Source: Cannabis sativa (taxonomy: Eukaryota; Streptophyta; Magnoliopsida; Rosales; Cannabaceae). Taken from it: a stretch of 64,000 nucleotides of DNA. Where the stretch lies: NCBI RefSeq assembly GCF_029168945.1, contig NC_083610.1:73089580-73153579 (forward strand). Direction: 5' to 3'. This document shows positions 35,095-47,430 of this stretch, piece after piece. The notes beneath the pieces are model-generated. The model searched no databases, was not told where the DNA came from, and saw nothing but the letters and a program-made list of their open reading frames with translations. A program made the translations under genes and the position numbers. Position 1 is the stretch's first letter. The number at the start of each line of letters is the position of its first letter.

Positions 35095-38000
35095 CTAATT
35101 TGGTCCAGAGGTTGGTTGGCTTAAACTTGTTTCTCTTGCCTTTTGCTTCATTCTCCTAATGTTTCTCTTTACAGTTTCTGGGTCTAAATTCTTTTTGGGT
35201 GGACGACCCATCTTTTTCTTCTGTGGAGGTTCCTGATTCATAAACAAGTGCTACTGTCAGATTACAAACTTAAACATGGAAAATGTATTCAAATTATTAG
35301 TACTTAAGAAATGAATATACCTGTTCTTGTACTGGTTTGGGGCAAGTTTTCTTTGTATGTCCAGGATGTTTGCAATTAGAGCAGTTGTTGGACTGCCCAA
35401 ATCTCCTCATTTTAGTTGCACTAGGTGGAGGTTCATCCACTTCTCTTTTTCTAGATTTCTTGGGCCTACCAGGTAAAACAGTTTCTGGTGGTGGAAGATT
35501 GGATTTTTGCCTTTATCAGGCCAGTGTTCAGGGCTAGGCATAGGTGCAATTGCCCCTGCATAAGTGCCTAGAAGGATTCTTTCTTGTAACATGCAGCAAC
35601 AAAATCATAAACTTGAAGCCTTGAATACCATATGCATGCTATTGCATGACCACATGGGATACCTGTGAGGTCAAATGATCTGCAAGAGCATGTCTTCTTC
35701 TCCAAATTAGTTGCTACCACCTCACCAGAAGGGGCTGTGACCTGGAATAATCCACCAACAGACTTGGTGCATTGGCATTTCAGTGCCGATTTCTTGTTCT
35801 TCTCTAGGATGTCAAAGATCTTTTTCCCCACTGGATTGTTCCACTTACTCCAACTGTCAATGTTTTCTTTTTCAGTTACAGCAAAAGCAATAGGAAACAT
35901 GTTGTTGTTTGCATCTATTCCAATTGCTACAAGCAGCATACCTCTGCAATAGCCTTTCAAGAAGCACCCATCCAGCCCAATAATTGGTCTGCAAAACTTG
36001 AAGCCAGCTTTACAAGCTACAAGGCAGATGTAAATTGGTGGGTATTTTGGTGGGTGATTGGGAAGTAAATTGGTGACTGGGTTGGGGTGTGGTTTTTTTA
36101 GTTTGGGTGGGTGTTTTGGCAGGTGTTTTGGTGGGTGATTGGGAAGCAAGATGGTCACTACTACTGGTGGTTTGGTGAGGTGTTTAGGATGCAGTTTTGG
36201 ACCTGGTTTGGGGTGTGGTTGATCTGGTTTGGGGTGTGGTTTTGGCAGGTGTTTTGGTGGGTGATCTGGAAGTGAATTGGGATCTGGTTTAGGGTGGGGT
36301 TTTTCTGGTTTGGGGTGGGGTTTTTCTGGTTTGGGTGGGGGTTTTGGTGGGTGATTGGGAAGCAAGATGGTGATTGCTTTTGGGTGTGCTGGTGGTGGTT
36401 TGGATGGGTGTTTTGGTGGCTGGTTGGGTTGCAAATTGGGACCTGGTTTGGGGTGTTTTATTTCTGGTTTGGATGGGTGTTTGGGAGGGTTTTTTAGTTG
36501 GTGTTTTGGTGCCTGATTGGGTTGCAAAGTGGTCATTGGTTGGGGTGTTCTATTTCTGGTTTGGATGGGTGTTTGGTAGGGTTTTTTGGTTGGTGTTTTG
36601 GTGCCTGATTGGGTTGCAAAGTGGTCACTGGTTTGGGGTGTTCTATTTCTGGTTTGGATGGGTGTTTGGGATGGTGTTCCACTTGGGGATTCGGTTGGTA
36701 GTTTTCTGGTTTGGGTGGCTGATTGGGGTAGGGTTTCAGAAACTGTTGGCGCTTGTTTCTTTCTGGTTTGTGGTGAACTTTTGATTGGGGTCTGCCTTAC
36801 CCTTTTCCTGGTTTGGGGTGGACTGTTGGTTAGGGTTTGCCTTGGCCTTTTTTGGGATTGTGGGGGACTGAGGGTTGGGGTTTGCCTTGGCCTTTTCCTG
36901 GTTTGAGTTGGACTTTTGGTTGGTGATTGGGCCTTTTCTATGTGGGCCTCTGTTGGGTTATCCTCAGCAGTGAATCCAACTTCTCCAAATATACCTTCAA
37001 TTTCTTCTACATTTTCTAATATCTGTACACTAGAGTCACTGTCTCCACTTGAGTCATTGTCTAAATTCTCCACACTATTGTCTTCACTGTCTTCTTCAAT
37101 ATCTGGCATGTACATAAATAACTCATCAACATGTTGCTCAGAATCACCACTACTAGCTTCTAAATAATCTGCTAGTTCCTCCTCAAGATTCTTAAGTGCT
37201 GCCTTGCTCATAACATAGTCTTCAGGTTGGGCACTTACTCGAACATCAACAACAACATCTGCATCATCAGGGAGTTCTTCTATTATGCATCTTTTCAACT
37301 TAGGCCCAGCTATTGTAGAGTGTTTTATTGTTGTCTTCTGACTAGGGCCACCAACAACTGCCAATTCAAGACAATCCCCTCCAAAAGTCCCAAATAGATC
37401 CACATAAACCTCAACTTTCCTATACCTCTTCCTTCTCACGTCATCAAACATACTCAGCAAATCCTTATCACCCTTAAGCACAAATCCATCATTCAACAGT
37501 TTATCTTTAGGCCTAAACCAGAAATGCAGAGGACCATGGCACCACTGTATTTGCATCATCATCCCTTCTAGTTCCATCATATTAAACATATTACTGTGAC
37601 ACTTGTCAAACTCAGTGACAGTGCCACCCTCATACTTTCTCAAACCATTGTCAATGAACCATTTACCCCCATGGTGCATATTTACACTAAAGTACATACC
37701 TAGCAACAAGAAAAGAACAAAACAACAAAATTTAACAGTAAAATAATAGAACTTTCCAATAAAAGTGTCTGTCATATGCTTTAACACCATGTGCAAATAT
37801 TCCCACATGCCAGTGAAAACACTTTACCCCACATAAAATAGCCCCACACTAAAACCAAGTGAAACTTGACTTATTCAACCCACAAAAAATCTATCAAAAT
37901 GCCTTAAATACTACCACTACCATTCTCTAAGAATCTGAACACATCAAATAAATGTGTACACCTAACACAATATCATTCACACCAACACAATCTAACAATA

Positions 38001-38119
38001 ATACCATTTTCATTCCTGAACAATGAGGATAGCAAAAAAGCACTATGCCAACAAAAAATAATTAAAACATCAAATAAAGGTGAAAATGAGATTGTACCTC
38101 CTCCATCGTCGTCGTCCAT
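35095..38119 (-). pseudogene. MULE transposase, internally deleted and frameshifted
   Basis: Exon 1 is 38119-38098 (MDDDDGG), joined to 37699 (MYFSVNMHHGGKW), which opens the PB1-like domain. An acidic linker and a long Lys/Pro/Thr repeat region (about 36030-36900) follow. Next comes the start of the DDE domain (GLDGCFLKGYCRGMLLVAIG; DANNNMFPIAFAV; IDSWSKW), which jumps straight to KKIFDILEKNKKSALKC and the SWIM finger (CSCRSFDLTGIPCGHAIAC). The second catalytic Asp and the rest of the DDE core are missing. Two frameshifts lie downstream, near 35590 and 35500. The CCHC knuckle (CSNCKHPGHTKKTC) survives, and a last exon ends at 35095. It cannot encode a working transposase. Confidence 0.85.
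36030..36720 (-). repeat. Minisatellite coding for Lys/Pro-rich repeats
   Basis: On the minus strand the transposase frame reads many units of the type PPKHPSKP, PEKPHPKP, PNHPPKHLPKHPP. On the plus strand this appears as GGTTTGGGGTGTGG and GGGTGTTTTGGTGGG repeats. It has expanded between the linker and the DDE domain. Confidence 0.88.
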
Positions 38120-38309
38120 CGTCCTATCGATTTCTGGGTACCTCCCTTGCAGTCGACTTGAAGCAACTGGTTTTAGGTCACGATTCAACAACGTGATAAA
38201 CAGTTGAATCAATTTCTGGGGTTGGATCTTTGGGTTTCGATTAGGCTGGAGATTAGGGGTTAACGATTTGGGGGGATTAACGATTTCTGGTGTTGAATCG
38301 ATTTCTGGG

Positions 38310-38588
38310 GTTGGAGTTTTTAATTTTATTTTGTAATTTAGTTAAAAAAATTAAATTGTTTAAATTTTAATTTGGAAAAACATTTTATTTTTTCAATTTT
38401 GAAAAGAAATAATAAAAATAAAGCGATTAAATCTTATGCGTACACGTGTACCATTAGTCATACTAACGGATGTGGTATGAACGGACAAACACGAAAGTCT
38501 AGCTTAGGTACTATTGCCGCTATTTTGGAGCTTGGGGACTAATCTGCATCAACGTGAACTTTTTGGGGACTTTTGCCGCAAATTTTCC
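38310..38588 (-). repeat. Second MULE, right TIR
   Basis: Inverted copy of 33420-33710, ending GCCGCAAATTTTCC at 38588. Confidence 0.88.
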
Positions 38589-38597
38589 TAATTAATA

Positions 38598-41500
38598 ATA
38601 ACAAATAATAAAAGTGACATGGGGATTTATAGATGTTCGATCCCCTTGATTAGCGGGTAATGACATACTCCCTTTTTAGTTGTATTAATTTTTGAGATAA
38701 TATCACGCAGATTACAGGCTTGAATCTTGTATATTCTAGCTATGACTCTTTTCAATGTTACAATAGTAAGAATTGAGTGTTACAGATTCAGAACAAGTGA
38801 GACTTTGTGAAGAAAATAGAATAAGTATAGTGAGTGAATGAGGGGGGTGTGACAGAGAGAAGCTATGGGCGTGAGAGACTTAGAGCCCAGGGGCCCTTTC
38901 TATCTTGCCTAATGCACTTTATACAGTTCAGGGCTCACAAAAGATCATCACTCAAACAAGTAAATATCCCTCTAAAATAGGGAAAATAATATCTTTCTAT
39001 CTTATATTTAAATTACAAAAAAGATAAGTAATATTCCTAAAGAATAGGTTGATACTAGTTTGAGGAATAATTCCTATTTGCATGGGAAGTTAAGGTTGTT
39101 TCGTAACTAAAATTTAGCTTGTGGAACCCACCATTAATCTAGCCTCTTTTCGAGGCTATCTGCACATGCTGGCCGACCAGGCCTGTTTTTAGGGCCTGGC
39201 CAACACATAGGACTTCATTGGCTAGCCAGGTGTGGTCTGGACAGGGTTCCCTGGCTGGCCATTTTCTCCTTGCTTGATCTTGCTTGATTGCCTTAGAACC
39301 CTTGACAATTGACATGTCGTGCAAGGTGACTTTTTCCGGTTGTTGACGGACCATATTCCACGTGGTTTTGATTTTTGTCTATGTAGACATGCCACGTCAG
39401 GTGGGTAAAAATTAAAATAATATTTACCCCCTAAGTCCCTATGAGGACGTCTGTTCGATTAGGGATTTTTTAACTATAATCTTAACTGTAAAAGCCTTAA
39501 CCGGACAACTTTGCCTAGTTAGATACTGGACTCTTCAGATGACTTATCTTTATAACAAAAAATGATTTTATTGCCAATCATTATGGAGATTTGTGTAACG
39601 GTTGTACACTTTCTTATTTTTGAAATTTTAGTCTTCTTCTCATCTACATGGCTATTTTTGTGGAAAAATAACCACCCATTAAGTTTTTTGGGGGAAAAGA
39701 CTTTAGAACCTATATAAGGTTCATTTTGCTTCATTTTGATTCACTCCACTTTATCCCCTCTCTCTCTCCTTCGTACTCTCTTTGTAAAAAAAAGAAAAGG
39801 AACACTTTTCATCTTCCTCTTCAAGCCCGATACCTCTGGCACCTCCATTCCTTGATGTTTTTCAATTTTTTTTCAATGATTCGATCATTCCCTGAGTATC
39901 TACATCGGTCTTCATCGGTGGGTAAGTCTTAAAATCTCACTTCCTCATTATTTTCTTGAATCTGTTATTGATGACTTAAAGCTTTTTTAAGCTTTTTGAA
40001 ATTTTTGATTCTCACATTGTAGTGTAGTCTTTTTTACATTATAATCCGCTTGATAGCTTTGGGGACGTATAATACATGGCTTTCTGATAGAAAAGATCAG
40101 ATTTTGAACTCTATTTAGATTCTTGACTCTTTGAGTCACGAAGAACATTGTTTGAATTTTAGAAAAATAGAACTTTGATTCTTTTGAGCTTCTGGCCGAC
40201 ACACATGGTCTGTTCATGACCCTGGCCAATTTGTGTTTTCAATTTGGGACCATGGCCGGTTCGTGACTCTAGCCCAAAAACTTAGTCAGTTCATGAATTT
40301 AAACCTAAAACCTGGTCAGTTCATGGTTTTGTACCCAAAACCTAGTCGGTTCATGGTTTTGTACCTAAAACTTGGCCGGTTCATGGCACGCAGTTTAACG
40401 TCATGAGTTTGGCCGATTCTGGCCAATACTTAGTCTTTATAAAGACTCTGTATGGCTTTTCGAGCCCATTTCACCCTTATCCATTAACTTTGTATGGTAT
40501 GCCTTAGGTAGAATCTATCTCGGCCAATTAGTGGCCTAAAACTCAATGTCTATTTAATTTTTTGCACCTGAATCTTGTATTTTGTCGATTAACGGCTTTG
40601 TACATTAGGGTTGTCTGGCTAATACCCTTAGGTTTAGGCCAGTTGACTCGTGCTTTGTCTAAGTCTTTTTATTCGTTCGGTTGTTCACCTCCCTCTGCTT
40701 TTTTTACATAAATGAACTTGTGCGACTTTTAGGGAGGTGACAACCAAATTGGTGAAGACTTATTCAGCCTTCTCTACAAAGACCATCGTCCAGTCTAGAC
40801 AGTTAGTTCTTCTTATGAGGGTTTTTCGGATAGTTCCTTGAGCAATTTTAAGGTCAACAAGGTTCTCCGGAACTTGAGATTTAGCACCACCGCTATTCTG
40901 AGCGAATAGGCAGTGAGTTCTATGGTCAGTTCATCTAAGAACTGAACTAGGAAGATTTTTACGTGGTTCAAGTGTCAATTAACCTTAGTCCACGAATCAA
41001 CCATTAGCCTTTAAGGGTAGTATTGATGAATTTACAGTATTTTGCAAGAAACCCTAACTCTTTACCTTTAGTTTTTCAAAGAAGAAGAAGATTAAGGGCA
41101 ATTTCAGCAGAGTTTAGCTATGTATTTTTGGCTTGACCCAATTGCATGAAAATAAAGGAGTATTTATAGGTTAAGTGGCGAGTATGAGTAGACCCATGAT
41201 CCGCGTAAGGTTTCTACTTAAATCCAACTATTGAAGTAAATTACATGCAATGTAGAGCTGACTGGTTGATCCCGTGGGTCGCCTTATGCCTGTGCCTATA
41301 ACAACTGAATAATGGGAACCATTTTGTACTACTCGAACACGTATCACACAAAGGTTTAACCTTTAAAAGTGAGGGACACATGTCACTCAAAGCTGGCTCC
41401 TTTATGGGTAGAAGTCTACATTGTCTGCCTGGTAAATAGATGGTAGCGATGCGTACACTACCATGCTCGATTGTAGGGGATAAGATCTGATTCTGTCAGT

Positions 41501-42410
41501 AAAAGCATAACCGTCACTTTTGTGACTTGTCGTATGAGAAAAGTCGACATCTGCGATTCCTCATGAGGGTCGATATTCGCGTTAGGCCTTTTTAGTGCGT
41601 ATTTGGAAACCAATTGAACAATCCTTCTAGCCAAGCCCTTCCGGGTCTGAGAGAGACACTTTTCATCTCGCTCTTTGGGAAGCAAGAGCTGCTGCAAGTA
41701 GGCTTCCACGTATCCCTTTGCCTTTGATGCCTCTTAGTTCGGGGAGACCCCTCAGCAACGGAGCGCCTTTTGGATGATGTTTATTAAAGTAGAAAATTTT
41801 AACACCTTTACACAATAAGAAATTATATTGTATACTTATTTTATTTTACTTATTTTAATTTTAATTTTAATTTTTATTTTTATATTCTTGAAGATGTACC
41901 CACTTTTATAGATAATGTTTTTATTAGACTCTTAAAATAATATAAATTATGTAGTAGATTTAAATAGAGAGTGAATATATAATAGACAACACATTAAAAA
42001 AAAAATTAAATATATTTTAATAAAATAAAATATAAAAGTATCTTTGAATAATAATGAATATAGTTTAGTTTTTAACTTATCCCTTTCTACAAAATGGTAG
42101 CATTAGACAAGTGTTAACATCAAAATCCCAAGAGTCAGTGATTATAAATGAGGACAAGAGAAGGACCAATCACATTTGGTTCTTAAAGTCAACAAAAAAA
42201 AAAATGAAGGGTCGGTAAAACTCGGGATTAGTAAGGAGATAAATAAATAAAAGTCTTTGCAATTTTGCTAAATAAAACAAAAAGAAAGAAAGTAGTGAAA
42301 AGAAAACAGTGAGTGGAACTAGAAGAAGATGCTGGAGTGACATTGATGAGTGAGTGAATGAGAGCAAGAAGGAACTAAAGAAGAATAATCCATCTGAATT
42401 CGAAATCGGA
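38598..42410. other. Repeat-derived intergenic DNA, no intact gene
   Basis: No coding frame stands out. A promoter-like CCTATATAAGG lies at about 39709, with a CT-rich stretch after it. Phrases such as TTTACGTGGTTCAAGTG (40957) and TTAGTCCACGAA (40984) are of a kind often seen in plant LTR elements, so decayed LTR sequence is likely. I could not find matched ends or target duplications. 41,760-42,160 is AT-rich and probably holds the MLO promoter. Confidence 0.4.
40248..40397 (+). repeat. 30-bp minisatellite
   Basis: About five imperfect copies of AAAACCTGGTCAGTTCATGG followed by TTTTGTACCC, with GGCCGGTTC variants. Confidence 0.75.
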
Positions 42411-45400
42411 ATGAGTGGCGGTGGAGAAGGTGAGTCCTTGGAGTATACTCCCACATGGATCGTCGCCGTCGTCTGCTCTGTCATCGTCGCCATTTCTCTC
42501 GCCGCGGAGCGTCTTCTCCACTATCTCGGTCAGGTTTTGAATAATAAGAACCAGAAGCCTCTATACGAGGCCTTGCAGAAGATCAAGGAGGAGTTGATGC
42601 TTTTGGGTTTCATTTCGCTTCTCCTCACTGTTTCGCAGAACACAATTTCAAAGTTTTGCGTACCTGCTTCTTTGGTCGACAATCTCCTCCCTTGTAAGCG
42701 CCCTCATCAGGAAGCTAATGATTCGTCTTCTTCAACCTCTCATCACATCTCCGGCTCTTTCAGACGCCTTCTTGAAGAAACTTCCACTGCTCATTTGGGT
42801 TATTGCGCTCATAAGGTCTGATCTGATCTAACCCATATCTTTAGTTGTTGTTGTTTTTTTAGGGGTTAAACAAAATTTTGAATCTTTTTCTATAAATATA
42901 CTTTCCCAAAAGGGACTATTCGCTTTAATCTAATTGTAATAGTACAAATATGTTTGTTTCACTTTTTTTCTTTATTGTAGAAAAAAGTACCCCTTTTATC
43001 CGTTGAAGCATTGCACCATTTGCATATCTTTATCTTCGTCCTAGCCATTGTCCATGTCACTTTCTGTGTTCTCACTGTTGTGTTTGGAGGTGTAAAGGTA
43101 AGTATATCTTCCAAATTCATATGCTTCTCTCTCTTTTATACTCTACTACTTTGTTTTTGTTCGTTTATGAGAAATATTTCTACACAACTAGATACGTCAA
43201 TGGAAACGTTGGGAGGATTCTATTGCAAATGAGAGTTATGACACTGAACAAGGTAAGTATTCTCAGTACCACTTTTGACAATATTATAGAAAATTTGTCT
43301 GACTGTATTCCTTCTAACATATGAATCGCTTAACAGCTGTTCTTAAGTCTAAGAAAAAGGTAACAAGCGTCCATCAACACGCGTTCATTAAGGACCACTT
43401 TTTGGGTTTTGGTAAAGACTCAGCTCTACTAGGCTGGCTGGTAAGTAACTCTTTGATTTGTACGTTTAGTATCCAAAGTTCTGAATTAGGATTATTCTTA
43501 TGGTCTCCGTTTTCTTATTTTCTTGATATTATATTCTTCTTTTATTCCACTTTCTATTTTGAGAACGTTGTTGCTTAGTTAAGAAACGTGAGAAGAACTC
43601 CATTGATACTGAGCCTTTGGAGATTTTCTCCATCACATGAAAACTAGGACATTTTTGTGCACATGTTAAGGAGCTAGCTAACATTAACATTGGAAACAGG
43701 ACATCGCTAAACCATGATTTGATTCTTTTTCCCCTTGTGAACAGCATGCTTTTGTTAAGCAATTTTATGCATCTGTGACCAAATCAGATTATGCGACCAT
43801 GCGGTTAGGATTCATCATGGTAAGAATCAGAGCTTGAGTTTTTACTTATAAATTACTAGAATGGTTATGACAATTATTATCTTTCTTTTTTTCTTTTCAC
43901 TAAATGGTGTTTATGCTTCTTTATTTGTATTCTAGACTCACTGCAGGGGAAATCTTAAGTTTAATTTTCACAAATATATGATACGTGCTCTCGAAGATGA
44001 TTTCAAGAAAGTTGTTGGGATAAGGTAACTCTTGGTTGACAGTCTATTTTCTGATATTTGATATTTATGCTTCTTTTTCTGTGCATATATATGTGTAATT
44101 CTTTTAAGTCTACTGTATCGGTCTCCTAGATTGACCTTTTAGCTTTTTGGCTGCAGTTGGTACCTTTGGGTTTTTGTGGTCATCTTCTTGTTGCTGAATG
44201 TTAATGGTAAGATGCTTCTGTCTCTAGTTTATAATTGCATGACCATAACTCAAGATCTAAGTGATATTGGATTGTTTTCTGTAGCAGAATCCCGTAATCA
44301 GTCTAGGTTCTTTGTTTTGAACTTCAAGTGTGTCATCTCTTTGGTGCTTTTACTTAAAATTGACTTCCAAATTATAGTTTCAAATAAGCATCTTTAGTTA
44401 CAACGTTTTCTAGTGAAATTAGTAATATATTTTTCCAATTCCTTACTCTGCCTCCACTTTTCTATGGTGGAGAAAATTATACTCCAAGTTGGTGTAAGGA
44501 ATTGGAAAAATATATTACTAATTTCACTAGAATGCAATCAACAAGTGGTCATAATCTGATTGTATGACAGAAGAAACCAGAATTCTGATTAAAAAAAATT
44601 CTTTCTTTATTTTTCTTTTTCTTGCCAAGAAATTTAGTTTACTTTTATTTTATTTTGCTTGAAATTAATTTACATTAAACCTATGTAGAACATAATTTTA
44701 CATATAAGTAGACACCTTAAGATAATTCAATTGGATCTTACTCCTTGTTTACACTACAATGTGACAATGTCTATATTGATTATTAATGCCTCTCTATAAA
44801 AGACCAGTGTCATTTAAACTTCTTTGTTGTATGGAATATATTAGTCTTTTTTTGTTGTTGATGTTTTGTGATTGGACAACTAAGCTCTTCTGAATAATGT
44901 GTTATTTTTGCAGGCTGGCACACATATTTTTGGATAGCATTCATTCCTTTCTTTGTGAGTTGTATTGAGATTATGCTATCTACTTTGTGATTATTGTTGG
45001 CATGCATGTTTCATTGTTCTTGCAAGGTGTTAATAGTTCATGTCACATTTTAAGTATCATACTGATCGAGAAAGAGATAAAATACACAGGGAGAATCAGG
45101 TTGAAAAAAGGTTTAACACAATTTTGTAAATAGGCAAATGGACAGCTAAGAAGGAAACCAAATTTAGAATTAATTGAACAACGTGACCTAGGTAAATAAT
45201 GTGCAATTTGTTTTGTGATAAGTTACACATGCATCATGCACTTGTAAATGTAGAGTCATGAGTCATGGTAGAAATTTGCACCTAGACAGGTGGTTTTAAG
45301 GTGGTACTTCTCATCTCCAAGTCTTAGGTGATATGTATGATAGTATGAGTGCGTGCCTTTTGCTGTTGTGATATACATATCACAAATTGTAACCACTTGT

Positions 45401-46174
45401 TTTTTCTTTTAAATAGCTTCTACTTGCCGTGGGCACTAAACTGGAGCATGTCATTACTCAATTGGCTCATGAAGTTGCTGAGAAACATGTAGCAATAGAA
45501 GGAGATCTAATAGTTCAGCCATCAGATGATCACTTTTGGTTTCATCGTCCCCAGATTGTCCTCTTCCTGATTCATTTCATCCTTTTCCAAAATTCATTTG
45601 AGATTGCGTTTTTCTTCTGGATATTGGTAAGCTGGTTTCTAACTCACCACTCTGCTTCTACTTCTACCAAAAAAAGAACAAATTGTTATTATGAACACAA
45701 ACTTATCTTCTTTTCTGTGTATCTAGGTTCAATATTCATTTAACTCCTGTATAATGGGACACGTTCGTTACATTGTCCCAAGACTTGTCATTGGGTAAAA
45801 GCAATAGTCTTTATATTCTCATTACAAAAATTTTAATCATCGCTTCCAAGTACGAAACTTTTATTTTATTTTTACCATGTTGTGCTTTAGGGTGTTCATT
45901 CAGGTTCTCTGTAGTTACAGCACTCTCCCGCTCTATGCCATTGTCACACAGGTGCGTTGATATGATGCTGATCTATAATTTAATAAGTTCTAACAGGAAA
46001 GTAGGGACTTGAATAAAATGTTGACCATATAAAATCTTGTGGAATGATTTGAAGATGGGAACTTCTTACAAGAAAGCCATATTTGAGGAGCGCATGCAAG
46101 TAGGAATTGTTAATTGGGCTCAGAAGGTCAAGAAAAAGAAGGGATTTAAAGCAGCCCTCATTGGTTCCGGTGCT

Positions 46175-46206
<32 letters not shown>

Positions 46207-46324
46207 ATCAGGCTCTACTCCTGCTCAACCAATTTCTGATACTGGTTCTGCATCTGTGGGAATTCAGCTGGGAAGATTTGTGCCCAAAGCATCAAAGCCA
46301 GAGCGGAGTGATGACTCTAAGTGA
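42411..46324 (+). CDS. MLO-like seven-transmembrane protein
   Basis: Twelve exons: 42411-42815, 42981-43097, 43192-43252, 43337-43440, 43745-43819, 43936-44024, 44157-44206, 44914-44954, 45417-45626, 45727-45794, 45891-45951, 46055-46324. All GT/AG, phases close, 516 aa. It starts with YTPTWIVAVVCSVIVAISLA (first helix). Family signatures include RRLLEE, HAFIKDHF, THCRGNLKFNFHKYMIRALEDDF, SWYLWVFVVIFLLLNVNGW, GTKLEHVI, DDHFWFHRP and MGTSYKKAIFEE. The Trp/Lys-rich stretch after it (VNWAQKVKKKKG) is the calmodulin-binding site. The sequence looks closest to the MLO4/MLO11/MLO14 clade (root growth responses), not the mildew-susceptibility clade; that is my impression only. The tail is short, with a Gly-Ser repeat. 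MLO proteins act as calcium-linked plasma-membrane proteins. Confidence 0.93.
44408..44532. repeat. Perfect 39-bp inverted repeat in MLO intron 7
   Basis: Arm 44408-44446 (TTCTAGTGAAATTAGTAATA...) is the exact reverse complement of 44494-44532, with a 47-bp spacer that itself holds a small palindrome (CTCCACTTTTCTATGGTGGAG). The intron RNA would form a strong hairpin. Could be a short MITE. Confidence 0.92.
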
Positions 46325-46721
46325 TCTCTTTTCAACGTGTCAGTGTTCATGACACTGAAGACATAAGTCTACCCTTAGGTAATACTACTACTAGTTGCCA
46401 CTTTCCAGCTGTGCTGGGATTAGAAATTTTAATTCTTCTGTCATATATTATGGCTGTGGTGGGACTGTACCTAAGTCTTTTATGGGCAAGACACAAGCCT
46501 TTGATCAATATATTATATAATCTTATATATACATAAGAGAAATTAAGAAATCTGATCTTCTCATGCTTCTTTCTTCTTATTATCATGGTACATACTTTTG
46601 GTAACTGAATAGTGAATACGTGTAGTCTCATGGGAAAAGATATATTCTAAAAGAGTACCTATACGGACACCATATTCACTCAAATAAAGCTCAAACTTTT
46701 CAAATTATTATGTTGTAAGCT

Positions 46722-47430
46722 TAGGGGTGTTCATTCGATCCAATCCGCACTTTTTTGGTTAAACAACATCCAGTCTGCACTAAGTGCGGATTTTAGATTT
46801 TGAATCCAATCTGATCTGCATAACAGTTTAAATCCAATCCAATCTGCAATAGTGCGGATTTGATCGGTTATTTTGGATCGGTTGTTTTTTTTAATGATAA
46901 GTTATTTAATATTTCATAAAAAAAAAATTAAAAAAAGACTATTGTTTCTTACTCTCCAATAATAATCTATTTTCATCTCCAATATACATATATGTCAATA
47001 TATATGTACTCATCTTTAGATTTATACTAAAATATATATGTATTCATTACTAAAATAAATAAGAGTATATATATTTAAATTTATGTGTGTGTATGTGAAT
47101 AAGAATAATTTTTTTGGTATTTTTTATTATACAACAAATAAAATACACCAACTCAATATATTACTAAAAAAAATTAAAAAATTAGAAGTTTGTGTCTTTT
47201 TTTTAATATTACTAGAAAATTAATTTATAATATATATTATAATTTTTTAAAAATATATATAATTAAGTGCGGATTGGATTGGATCGGACAACATCCAATC
47301 CGCACAAGTACGGATTTTAAAATTTTCAATTCAATCCAATCTGCGCAAGTGCAGATATCCACATTTTGTGGATTGGATTGGATTGGATCGTGCGGATTGG
47401 ATTAGATCGGATACTTAGTGAACACCTCTA
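46722..47430. mobile_element. hAT-type MITE, about 710 bp
   Basis: Ends TAGGGGTGTTCATTCGATCC and, inverted, TAGAGGTGTTCACTAAGTATCC, with repeated GTGCGGATTGGATTGGAT sequence near both ends. Same terminal type as the MITE at 6771-7285. The interior is AT-rich and non-coding. The 8-bp target duplication is not clear. Confidence 0.7.

Larger units (their letters stand above)
33411..38597. mobile_element. Second MULE, 5.2 kb, defective
   Basis: Long terminal inverted repeats (about 280 bp) begin GGGAAATTTGCGGC at 33420 and, inverted, GGAAAATTTGCGGC at 38588. They are much more alike than those of the first MULE (for example TTCACGTTGATGCAGATTAG is identical in both). The target duplication is TAAATAATA (33411-33419) versus TAATTAATA (38589-38597), one mismatch. 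It carries a GRF zinc-finger gene on plus and a damaged transposase on minus, each starting just inside a TIR. It lies only about 310 bp from the end of the first MULE. Confidence 0.9.

Noticed and set aside
36294..36906. Plus-strand Trp/Phe/Gly-rich frames (67-136 codons).
   Set aside because: Antisense shadow of the Lys/Pro repeat of the second MULE's transposase.
38700..41760. A complete LTR retrotransposon between the second MULE and MLO.
   Set aside because: LTR-like phrases are present, but I found no paired LTRs, primer site or target duplication.
42170..42493. 107-codon minus-strand frame at the MLO start.
   Set aside because: Antisense to the first MLO exon and leader; no domain.
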